This document shows positions 22,496-29,714 of a stretch of 64,000 bases of DNA, in pieces. A program made the position numbers and the translations under genes. Below the pieces are notes generated by a model, which worked only from the letters and a program-made list of their open reading frames with translations, had not been told where the DNA came from and did no database searches. The stretch comes from Elioraea thermophila (ex Habib et al. 2022). Its GTDB lineage: Bacteria; Pseudomonadota; Alphaproteobacteria; Acetobacterales; Acetobacteraceae. Where the stretch lies: NCBI RefSeq assembly GCF_003336755.1, contig NZ_QMDI01000006.1:372001-436000 (forward strand). Direction: 5' to 3'. The stretch's first letter is position 1, and each line of letters starts with the position of its first letter.

Positions 22496-23575
22496 ATGTT
22501 CGACGGCCCGCCGCCCGCCCGCACGCTCCGCGACATCCCCGCCCTCGCCGCTGCCGGCCTCGTCGCACGGCAGGACGCCGCCGCTCTCGCCGCCGTCGCC
22601 GACCGTTACGCCGTCGCCGTCACGCCGAACGTCGCCGCGCTGATCGACCCCACCGACGCGGCCGACCCGATCGCGGCGCAATACGTTCCCCACGTTGAGG
22701 AGCTCGTCACGCTTCCCGACGAGGCCGCCGACCCGACGGGCGATGGTCCGCACGGCCCCGTTCGCGGCGTCGTTCACCGCTATCCCGACCGCGCGCTGCT
22801 GCTCCCCACCCTCGCTTGCGCGGTCTACTGCCGCTTCTGCTTCCGACGCGACCGGGTGGGGCCGGACGGCGGCACGCTGACCGAGGCCGAACTCGACGCC
22901 GCCCTCGCCTACATCGCCGCGACCCCCGCCATCCGCGAGGTGATCCTCACGGGCGGCGACCCGCTCATTCTCTCGGCCCGACGCGTCGCGCACATCCTTC
23001 GCCGCCTCGCCGGCATGCCGCACGTGGAGACCGTGCGCGTGCACAGCCGAGTCCCCGTCGCCGACCCCGCGCGCATCACCGACGAACGCGTCGCCGCACT
23101 CGCCGATGGTCCCCCGCTCTGGCTCCTCGTGCACGTCAACCACGCCCGCGAACTCTCCGCCTCGGCCCTCGCCGCGCTCGACCGCCTGCGCGCGCGCGGC
23201 ATTCCGCTCCTCGCTCAGACCGTCCTCCTCCGGGGCGTCAACGACAGCACGGAGGCGCTCGAGGCCCTGTTCCGTGCGCTGATCAGGGCCCGGGTCAAGC
23301 CGCACTACCTGCACCTGCTCGACCCGGCCCCCGGCACCGCCCGCTTCCGCGTGCCGCTCGCGCGCGCCCGCGCCCTGCACGCGAGCTTGCGCGGCCGCTT
23401 GCCCGGTCACGCCATCCCCGCCCTCGTGCTCGACATCCCGGGTGGTGCCGGCAAGGTGGAGGCGAACGCGCCCCGCCTGCTCCCCACGCCCGACGGCGGC
23501 TTCGTCGCCATCGACCCCTCGGGCGCCCCCCACGCCCTGCCCCCCGGCGTTGCCGCAGCGGCGGAAAGCGGCTAA
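22496..23575 (+). CDS. epmB: EF-P beta-lysylation protein EpmB (lysine 2,3-aminomutase family)
   Basis: 359 residues, radical-SAM enzyme. The iron-sulfur motif CAVYCRFCFRR gives CxxxCxxC, followed by VILTGGDPLILS and the PLP-lysine region HYLHLLDPAPGTARFRVPL. It converts (S)-alpha-lysine to (R)-beta-lysine for EF-P. Clostridial KamA is longer, and the direct neighbour efp (46 bases on) plus epmA nearby favour EpmB. Starts at the ATG at 22496. Confidence 0.92.
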   Translation: MFDGPPPARTLRDIPALAAAGLVARQDAAALAAVADRYAVAVTPNVAALIDPTDAADPIAAQYVPHVEELVTLPDEAADPTGDGPHGPVRGVVHRYPDRALLLPTLACAVYCRFCFRRDRVGPDGGTLTEAELDAALAYIAATPAIREVILTGGDPLILSARRVAHILRRLAGMPHVETVRVHSRVPVADPARITDERVAALADGPPLWLLVHVNHARELSASALAALDRLRARGIPLLAQTVLLRGVNDSTEALEALFRALIRARVKPHYLHLLDPAPGTARFRVPLARARALHASLRGRLPGHAIPALVLDIPGGAGKVEANAPRLLPTPDGGFVAIDPSGAPHALPPGVAAAAESG

Positions 23576-23620
23576 CTCCCCGCCCGACCCCCGACACTGC
23601 AGACGGATCGCCGTTTCGCC

Positions 23621-24190
23621 ATGCCGAAGATGCAGGCCAACCAGATGCGCCCGGGCCACGTGATCGAGCACGAGGGCGAGCGCTGGACCATCCTCAAGAG
23701 CCAGATCAACACGCCCGGCAAGGGTGCGGCCGTGATCCAGGTCGAGATGCGCAACCTGCGCACGGGCGCGAAGAAGGACGAGCGCTGGCGCACGGTGGAT
23801 ACGGTCGAACGGCTGATGACCGAGGAGAAGGAGTACGACTACCTCTTCTCCACCGGCGACATACTCACGCTGATGGACAAGGAGACCTTCGAGCAGATCG
23901 AGGTGCCGGCCGACCTTTGCGGCGAAGCCAAGCAGTTCCTGCAGGAGGGTATGGTGCTGACGGTCGATCTCGTGGAAGGCGAGCCGGTCGCCGTGCACCT
24001 CCCGCCCACCGTGGTGCTCGAGGTCGCGCAGGCCGACCCGGTGGTGAAGGGGCAGACGGCCGCCTCCTCCTACAAGCCCGCCGTGCTGTCCAACGGCGTG
24101 CGAATCATGGTGCCGCCCTTCATCGAGACCGGGGACAAGGTCGTCGTCCGCACCGAGGACGCGACCTATGTCGAGCGCGCCAAGGGCTGA
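23621..24190 (+). CDS. efp: Translation elongation factor P
   Basis: 189 residues, three beta-barrel domains. It relieves ribosome stalling at polyproline stretches. The loop INTPGKGAAVIQV places Lys34 at the tip, the residue modified by EpmA/EpmB in the lysylated class; the C-terminal signature SNGVRIMVPPFIETGDKVVV is present. Several proteins in the window are very proline-rich (for example the OmpA-like protein after suhB), which is the kind of substrate that needs EF-P. Confidence 0.97.
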   Translation: MPKMQANQMRPGHVIEHEGERWTILKSQINTPGKGAAVIQVEMRNLRTGAKKDERWRTVDTVERLMTEEKEYDYLFSTGDILTLMDKETFEQIEVPADLCGEAKQFLQEGMVLTVDLVEGEPVAVHLPPTVVLEVAQADPVVKGQTAASSYKPAVLSNGVRIMVPPFIETGDKVVVRTEDATYVERAKG

Positions 24191-24233
24191 CCGGCTCCGC
24201 TGCCCCCGTTCGCCCGACCGCTCGGTCCCGCCC

Positions 24234-25055
24234 GTGGCGCCCCCGCAATTCTCTCCGGCCGTCAACACCATGGTGGCGGCGGCCCGCAAGGCCGCGCGCC
24301 GGTTGTTGCGGGACTTCGGCGAGGTCGAACAGCTCCAGGTCTCGATCAAAGGGCCCTCCGACTTCGTCAGCCAGGCCGACCTTGCGGCGGAGGCGACGCT
24401 GAAGGCCGAACTCGCCAAGGGCCGCCCCGACCATGCCTTCCTGCTCGAGGAGGGCGGCACGCACGGTCCGGAGGGGTGGAAGTTCCGCTGGATCGTCGAT
24501 CCGCTCGACGGCACCACCAACTTCCTGCATGGCATTCCGCACTGGGCGATCTCGATCGCGCTCGAGCGGCGTCTGGCCAAGACCACCGAGATCGTCGCCG
24601 GCGTGATCTTCTCGCCTGCCCAGAACGAGCTCTTCGTCGCCGAGAAGGGGGTCGGGGCCTACCTGAATGATCGGCGCATCCGTGTGTCGGCCCGGCGCGA
24701 GATGGCGGAGGCCCTGTTCGCCACCGGCATCCCCTACGCCGCGCTCCCCACCAAGCGCGCCTTCTCGGCCACCCTCGAGCGCATCATGCCGGAGGTCGCC
24801 GGCGTGCGGCGCTTCGGTTCCGCCGCCCTCGACCTCGCCTGGGTGGCGGCCGGCCGCTACGAGGGCTTCTGGGAGTTGGGGCTCAACCCTTGGGACATCG
24901 CGGCGGGCATCCTGCTCGTGCGCGAGGCGGGCGGCTTCGTCACCGACGAGAAGGGTGGGGATCCCCTCGCCTCGGGCAACGTGGTGGCGGCGAACCCGCA
25001 TCTGCACGGGCGGCTGCGCGAGATCGTGCTGGCCGGGCTCGAGGCCGCCGCCTGA
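24234..25055 (+). CDS. suhB: Inositol monophosphatase family protein (SuhB-like)
   Basis: 273 residues from the GTG at 24234, chosen because the alpha-proteobacterial homologues begin a few residues before SPAVNTMVAAARKAARRLLR; a further in-frame upstream start overlaps efp by 23 bases. Metal-binding motifs are LLEEGG (Glu) and WIVDPLDGTTNFLHGIPHW (DPxDGTxNF), and GLNPWDIAAGILLVREAGG (WDxAAG) closes the site. It hydrolyses inositol-1-phosphate or related sugar phosphates, and SuhB can also act in rRNA antitermination. Confidence 0.9.
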   Translation: MAPPQFSPAVNTMVAAARKAARRLLRDFGEVEQLQVSIKGPSDFVSQADLAAEATLKAELAKGRPDHAFLLEEGGTHGPEGWKFRWIVDPLDGTTNFLHGIPHWAISIALERRLAKTTEIVAGVIFSPAQNELFVAEKGVGAYLNDRRIRVSARREMAEALFATGIPYAALPTKRAFSATLERIMPEVAGVRRFGSAALDLAWVAAGRYEGFWELGLNPWDIAAGILLVREAGGFVTDEKGGDPLASGNVVAANPHLHGRLREIVLAGLEAAA

Positions 25056-25138
25056 GGCAAGGGTCGCGGTCGTGGTGCGCCGCGTCGTGATCCGCTAGGG
25101 TCTCGCCGGATCGGCGGAAGACGGTCATCCTGCACGGC

Positions 25139-26011
25139 ATGGCGTGGGTGGTTCGAGCCTCGGCGGGGGTGATGGTCGCGGCTGCGCTCGCCGCGGCGGC
25201 CGCCGCGCGCGACGGCCCCGTGCGCGTCGATCGCTCGGTGCTGGACAGTCTCGGCCCCCCACCCCCGGCGCCGCGGGCACCCGCCGAAGCGCCACGCGCG
25301 AGCGGCCTGCCGCTCGCCGCCGAAACCCTCTCACCGACGCCGGACACGAGGCCGCAGCCCCAGCGCCCGGTCCGCCGTCCCGTGCAGCCCGCCGCCCCGC
25401 CGACGGCCGCGGCCCCCCCCAACTCGCCCGCGCCCCTGCCCCTGCCGCCCGAGGCGGTGGCCCCGCCCCCCGTGAGGGCTGAAGCTGTCCCCCCCTTGCC
25501 GCTCCCGCCGCCGCTCGCCGAGCCGCCGCCACGCCCGGTCGCCGCGGTGCCGGCGGCACCCATGCCGACCGCACCGAGCCCCGTGCCGGCACAACCGCCC
25601 GCGCCCGCCGTCGGCCAAGCGGCCGCAGCGCCGCCGACGCCTTCCGCCCCTGCCGCGCCCCCGCCGGTCCGCGTCGTGCGCGCGCCGGGCACGCTCGCCC
25701 CCCTCCGCCTCCTCTTCGCCGGCGACAGTCAGGACCTCACCCCCGCCATGCGGGCCGACCTCAAAGCTCTCGCCGCCGCCCTGCCGGAGGACGAGACCGT
25801 CCGCCTCACCATCAACGCCTACGCCGGCGGCGACCCGGCGAACCCCTCCGTCGCGCGCAGGCTTTCGCTCTCCCGTGCGCTCGCCGTGCGCGCGGCGCTG
25901 ATGGAGGAGGGCGTGCGCGCAACCCGAATCGACGTCCGCGCCCTCGGGCTTGCCGCCGGCGAGGGCCCGCCCGACCGTGTCGACATTCTGATCGGAGGCT
26001 CCCGCTCGTGA
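25139..26011 (+). CDS. Proline-rich exported protein with C-terminal OmpA-like domain
   Basis: 290 residues. A signal-like hydrophobic N-terminus (MAWVVRASAGVMVAAALAAA) leads into about 150 residues of proline and alanine, probably an extended periplasmic linker. The last 100 residues form an OmpA-like fold (LLFAGDSQDLTPAMRADLKA, then ADxxR-like spacing in ARRLSLSRALAVRAAL and GVRATRIDVRALG) that could bind peptidoglycan, although the classical Asp/Arg pair is not obvious. It overlaps the next gene by GTGA, so it should act with the MotA-like and MotB-like proteins that follow. Confidence 0.7.
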   Translation: MAWVVRASAGVMVAAALAAAAAARDGPVRVDRSVLDSLGPPPPAPRAPAEAPRASGLPLAAETLSPTPDTRPQPQRPVRRPVQPAAPPTAAAPPNSPAPLPLPPEAVAPPPVRAEAVPPLPLPPPLAEPPPRPVAAVPAAPMPTAPSPVPAQPPAPAVGQAAAAPPTPSAPAAPPPVRVVRAPGTLAPLRLLFAGDSQDLTPAMRADLKALAAALPEDETVRLTINAYAGGDPANPSVARRLSLSRALAVRAALMEEGVRATRIDVRALGLAAGEGPPDRVDILIGGSRS

Positions 26012-27150
26012 CGCGCCCCCGCCCGTTCCTGTTGCGCATGGCGGGGTTCCTCGCCGCCGTGGGTGCGCTCGCCGCCGTGCTGCACGCCCCGCTCATCGAG
26101 GCCTTCGCCGCCAATCCGGCGCTGAACGCGCTGATCCTCGGCGTGCTCGTCCTCGGCATCGCCTACACGGTGCGCCAGGTCATCGCGCTCGATGCGGAAG
26201 TGGAATGGCTCGAGACCTTCCGCCGCAACCGCCCGGGCCTCGCCGGGCTGCCCGCGCCGCGCCTCCTCGCACCGATGGCGGCGATGCTGGCCGAGAAGCG
26301 CGAGCGCTTCACCCTCTCCGCCCTCGCCATGCGCAGCCTGCTCGACGGCATCCAGAGCAGGCTCGATGAAAGTCGCGAGCTCTCGCGCTACATGGTGGGG
26401 CTGCTGATCTTCCTTGGCCTCCTCGGCACCTTCTGGGGGCTTCTCCTCACCATCACCTCGATCGGCGAGGTGATCGCGGGCATGAGCATCGGCACGGGCG
26501 ATCTGCCGATGCTGTTCAACCAGCTGAAGTCGGGGCTGGAGGCGCCGCTGAAGGGCATGGGCACCGCCTTCTCCACCTCGCTCTTCGGCCTCGGCGCCGC
26601 CCTCGTGCTCGGCTTCCTCGACCTCACCGCCGGCCAGGCGCAGAACCGCTTCTTCAACGACCTCGAGGAACTGCTGGCCACACAGACGCGTCTTTCTTCC
26701 GGCGCGCTCGGTGCGGAGGGCGAGGGCGGGGGCTCGGTGCCGCTCTACGTGCAGGCGCTCCTCGAGCAGACGGCGGAGAACCTGGAGAGCCTGCAGGGCA
26801 TTCTCGCGCGCGGCGAGGAGGGGCGGATCGCCGCCAACCAGGCCGTGCTGTCGCTGACCGAACGCCTCGGCCAGCTCACCGACCAGATGCGCGCCTCGCA
26901 GCAGCTCCTGCTCAAGGTGGCGGAGGGGCAGAGCGAGCTTCGCCCAGTGCTCGCGCGGCTGGCGGATGCGCAGTCGGTCGGCGCGCTGGATGACGCCACC
27001 CGGGCGCACATCCGCAACATCGAGGTCTATCTCGCCCGGCTTCTCGACGAGACGACGCAGGGCCGCGTGCAGAGCACGAATGAGATCCGGAGCGAGATCA
27101 AGCTCCTTGCCCGCACGATCGCGGCGCTGGCCGAGGAGCAGCCGCGGTGA
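26008..27150 (+). CDS. MotA/TolQ/ExbB-like proton-channel protein
   Basis: 380 residues. Two N-terminal helices (about 8-55) and two further helices (about 130-155 and 185-215) flank a cytoplasmic segment. The conserved part LIFLGLLGTFWGLLLTITS and GLEAPLKGMGTAFSTSLFGLG is the ExbB/TolQ/MotA core. A helical C-terminal region of about 150 residues follows, partly coiled coil. It would form an ion channel with the MotB-like protein, 35 bases downstream, and drive motion or force in the envelope. It is not next to flagellar, tol or exb genes, so the load is unknown. Confidence 0.8.
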   Translation: MTRPRPFLLRMAGFLAAVGALAAVLHAPLIEAFAANPALNALILGVLVLGIAYTVRQVIALDAEVEWLETFRRNRPGLAGLPAPRLLAPMAAMLAEKRERFTLSALAMRSLLDGIQSRLDESRELSRYMVGLLIFLGLLGTFWGLLLTITSIGEVIAGMSIGTGDLPMLFNQLKSGLEAPLKGMGTAFSTSLFGLGAALVLGFLDLTAGQAQNRFFNDLEELLATQTRLSSGALGAEGEGGGSVPLYVQALLEQTAENLESLQGILARGEEGRIAANQAVLSLTERLGQLTDQMRASQQLLLKVAEGQSELRPVLARLADAQSVGALDDATRAHIRNIEVYLARLLDETTQGRVQSTNEIRSEIKLLARTIAALAEEQPR

Positions 27151-27185
27151 GCGGCGGCGCCTGAGGAGCGAGCGGGAGAGGCGCG

Positions 27186-28637
27186 ATGCCGGCCGTGCAG
27201 TCGAGGCGAAGCCGAGGGGGGTTCGATCCGTGGCCCGGTTACGTGGACGCGCTGTCCACGCTGCTGATGGTCATCATCTTCGTCCTGCTCGTCTTCGTCC
27301 TCGCCCAGGCTTTCCTGTCCGCCGCCCTCTCGGGGCGTGACCAGGCGCTGGCGCGGCTCAATCGCCAGATCGCGGAACTCTCCGACATGCTGGCGCTGGA
27401 ACGCGGCACCTCGGAGGAACTGCGCGCCTCGGTCGCCCGGCTGTCCGCCGACCTGCGTGCGGCCTCCGCCGCGCGCGACACCCTCGCCCGTCGCCTCGAG
27501 GCGGCACTCGCCGAACGCGATCGGGCAGGCAGCGAACGCGACGCGCTCGCCCGCGAACGCGACCGCCTCGCCGGGCTGCTCGCCGATGCGCAAGGCCGCG
27601 CAGAAGTGGCGCTCAATCGCCTGTCGCGGCTCGAGGCGCAGCTCGCGGAGGCGCTGACCCGGGCCGATCAGGCCCGGATCGAGGCGGACACCCGTGCCCG
27701 CGCCGAGGCCGAGACCGCGCGCGCCCTCGCCGAAGCCCGCCGTGCCCTGGAGGAGGAGCGCGCCGCACTCGCGCGCCTGCGCGAGGAGGCGGCGGCTCTC
27801 GATCGCGAGGTACAGGTCGGACGGGAGACCATCGCCGCGCGTCTGAGCGAACTCGCGCGCCTCGGCGCCGAGGTGCAAGCCCTCGCCGCCCTGCGGGATC
27901 GGCTGGAGGCGGAAGTGGCGCGCGCCGCCGCGCGGGCGGTGAGCGAGGAGGAGAGCCGTCGCGCCGTCGAAGCGATGCTGGCGGAGGAACGCCGCCTGGG
28001 CGAGACCGCCCGCGCCCAGGTCGCTCTCCTCAACCGCCAGATCGCGGAACTGCGCGCCCAGATCGCCCGCCTCGCCGCCGCCCTCGATGCCGCCGAGGAA
28101 TCGGGCCGCGACAAGGACGCGCAGATCGCCAATCTCAGCCAGCGCCTCAACCTCGCGCTTGCCGCCAGGGTCGAGGAATTGCAACGCTACCGCAGCGAGT
28201 TCTACGGCAAGATGCGCGAGGTGCTCGGCAACCGCGCCGACATCCAGGTGGTGGGCGATCGCTTCGTGCTGCCCTCTGAGATCCTCTTCCCGCCCGGTTC
28301 GGCCGACCTCAACGCGGAAGGGGCGGAGCAGATCCGCCGCATCGCGGGCGTCATTCGCGAGCTTGCGCGCGAGATCCCGCCCGAGATCCCCTGGATCCTG
28401 CGCGTCGACGGCCACGCCGACCGCACGCCGATCGCGCCGGGCGGGCGCTTCGCGTCGAACTGGGAGCTCTCCGCCGCGCGCGCGATCACCGTGGTGCGCC
28501 TGCTCGCGCTCCTCGGCGTGCCGGAAAACCGGCTCGCCGCCACGGGCTTCGGCGAGTTCCAGCCGATCGACCCGCGCGACACGCCCGACGCGCTCGCCCG
28601 CAACCGCCGCATCGAGTTCCGCCTGACCGACCGCTGA
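27186..28637 (+). CDS. MotB/OmpA-like protein with long coiled coil
   Basis: 483 residues. A single membrane helix (about 19-45) begins with an Asp in GYVDALSTLLMVIIFV (D21), the place of the proton-binding Asp of MotB. Residues about 50-320 are an unbroken Arg/Glu/Ala heptad coiled coil. The C-terminal OmpA domain has LPSEILFPPGSADLN, VDGHADRTPI, NWELSAARAITVVRLL and ARNRRIEFRL, the peptidoglycan-binding motif. Together with the MotA-like gene it makes a stator-like unit. The coiled coil is much longer than in flagellar MotB. Confidence 0.85.
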   Translation: MPAVQSRRSRGGFDPWPGYVDALSTLLMVIIFVLLVFVLAQAFLSAALSGRDQALARLNRQIAELSDMLALERGTSEELRASVARLSADLRAASAARDTLARRLEAALAERDRAGSERDALARERDRLAGLLADAQGRAEVALNRLSRLEAQLAEALTRADQARIEADTRARAEAETARALAEARRALEEERAALARLREEAAALDREVQVGRETIAARLSELARLGAEVQALAALRDRLEAEVARAAARAVSEEESRRAVEAMLAEERRLGETARAQVALLNRQIAELRAQIARLAAALDAAEESGRDKDAQIANLSQRLNLALAARVEELQRYRSEFYGKMREVLGNRADIQVVGDRFVLPSEILFPPGSADLNAEGAEQIRRIAGVIRELAREIPPEIPWILRVDGHADRTPIAPGGRFASNWELSAARAITVVRLLALLGVPENRLAATGFGEFQPIDPRDTPDALARNRRIEFRLTDR

Positions 28638-28644
28638 GGTTTCG

Positions 28645-29559
28645 TCAGCGCGCGGAGGCCAACGCCGCCTCCTCGATCGCGAGCGCGACCGCGAGCGCCG
28701 CCCGCCCCGCCTCGCCATCCACCACGACGGGCGCCTCGCCGCGTACCGCGGCGACGAAGGCGGCGAGTTCGGCGGCGAGCGGATCGGCCTCCTGCCAGGA
28801 TTCGCTTTCCACCGTATCGTTCCGTGTCCGCAGCAGGCGGCGCGCGACGAGATCGACCACCACCGATCCCTCGCCGTCGTGGAGCCGCGCCACGCGCTCC
28901 ACGGCGGGGGCGAGGCGCGAGGCGCTGAACTGCGCCACCCTTCCGTTCGCGAACGTCACCCGCGCGAGCGCGACATCGAGGGTGGGCGACCGCACGGCGC
29001 GCCCGACGGCCTCGATCTGAACCGGGACGGCGGCCGCCAGCACCAGGGCGAGGTCGATGTCGTGGATCATCAGGTCGAGCACGACCGAGACATCGGTGCC
29101 GCGCGGGCGGAACGGCCCGTGGCGGAGGAACTCCATGGCGAAGGGATCGCGCACGAAACGGCCGAGCAGACCCTGCGCGGCGGAGAAGCGCTCGAGATGG
29201 CCGACCTGCAGCACCACCTCAGCGGCCTTCGCCGCCGCAACGAGCGCATCCGCCTCGTCGAGCCGGGTGGCGAGCGGCTTCTCCATCAGCAGATGACGGC
29301 GCGCGCCCAGCACGCGCAGGCCGAGCTCGTAATGCGCGCGCGTCGAGGCGGCGACGATCACCGCCTCCGCCTCGCCGAGCGCCTCCTCCAGCGAGGCGAA
29401 GGCGCGGCCGCCGGTTTCGGCGACGAGACGTTCGGCCTTGGCGGGATCGCGATCGAGGATGCCGACAAGATCGACGCGCGGATCGGCGGCCGCCTTCAAG
29501 GCATGGTAGCGGCCGAAATGGCCGGCGCCGACGACGGCGAGACGGACGGGCGACGACAT
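28645..29559 (-). CDS. Gfo/Idh/MocA-family NAD(P)-dependent oxidoreductase
   Basis: 304 residues from the ATG giving MSSPVRLAVVGAGHFGRYHA, the Rossmann start (GxGxxG). EKPLATRLDEAD is the family EKP motif, and DLMIHDIDLALVLA holds the conserved HDID segment. Substrates of the family are sugars and sugar nucleotides, and no specific one can be assigned. It is convergent with the MotB-like gene and divergent from the MFS/spermidine synthase fusion. Confidence 0.85.
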   Translation of the reverse strand: MSSPVRLAVVGAGHFGRYHALKAAADPRVDLVGILDRDPAKAERLVAETGGRAFASLEEALGEAEAVIVAASTRAHYELGLRVLGARRHLLMEKPLATRLDEADALVAAAKAAEVVLQVGHLERFSAAQGLLGRFVRDPFAMEFLRHGPFRPRGTDVSVVLDLMIHDIDLALVLAAAVPVQIEAVGRAVRSPTLDVALARVTFANGRVAQFSASRLAPAVERVARLHDGEGSVVVDLVARRLLRTRNDTVESESWQEADPLAAELAAFVAAVRGEAPVVVDGEAGRAALAVALAIEEAALASAR

Positions 29560-29651
29560 ACGGGAGAATGCTCCACGGTTCGGTTCGTTCCGCGCCTTCC
29601 TTCCGACACCTTGGCGAACGATCCAAGAGGCGGCAGATTGCCGTTTCGATA

Positions 29652-29685
29652 CGACACCGCGCCGTTCGGCGCGCATGTGGTGTCG
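29652..29685. repeat. Inverted repeat in the divergent promoter region
   Basis: CGACACC-GCGCCG-TT-CGGCGC-GCATGT-GGTGTCG: two nested perfect arms (7 and 6 bp) around a two-base centre, 30 bases before the start of the fusion gene. It may be a leader hairpin or a protein-binding site for the divergent pair. Confidence 0.45.
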
Positions 29686-29714
29686 GCAACGGGAAGAACG
29701 GTCAGGGGAGGTCC

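Noticed and set aside
23621-25055. efp-suhB as a gene fusion or alternative start within efp
   Set aside because: The frame upstream of suhB overlaps the efp end, but family alignment places the start at about 24234, after the efp stop.
26008-28637. ZorA/ZorB-like Zorya defence pair
   Set aside because: MotA-like and MotB/OmpA-like proteins with coiled coil are also the core of Zorya, but no ZorC/ZorD/ZorE helicase or nuclease genes follow, the order with an OmpA-like gene in front differs, and similar pairs are widespread housekeeping genes in Alphaproteobacteria.
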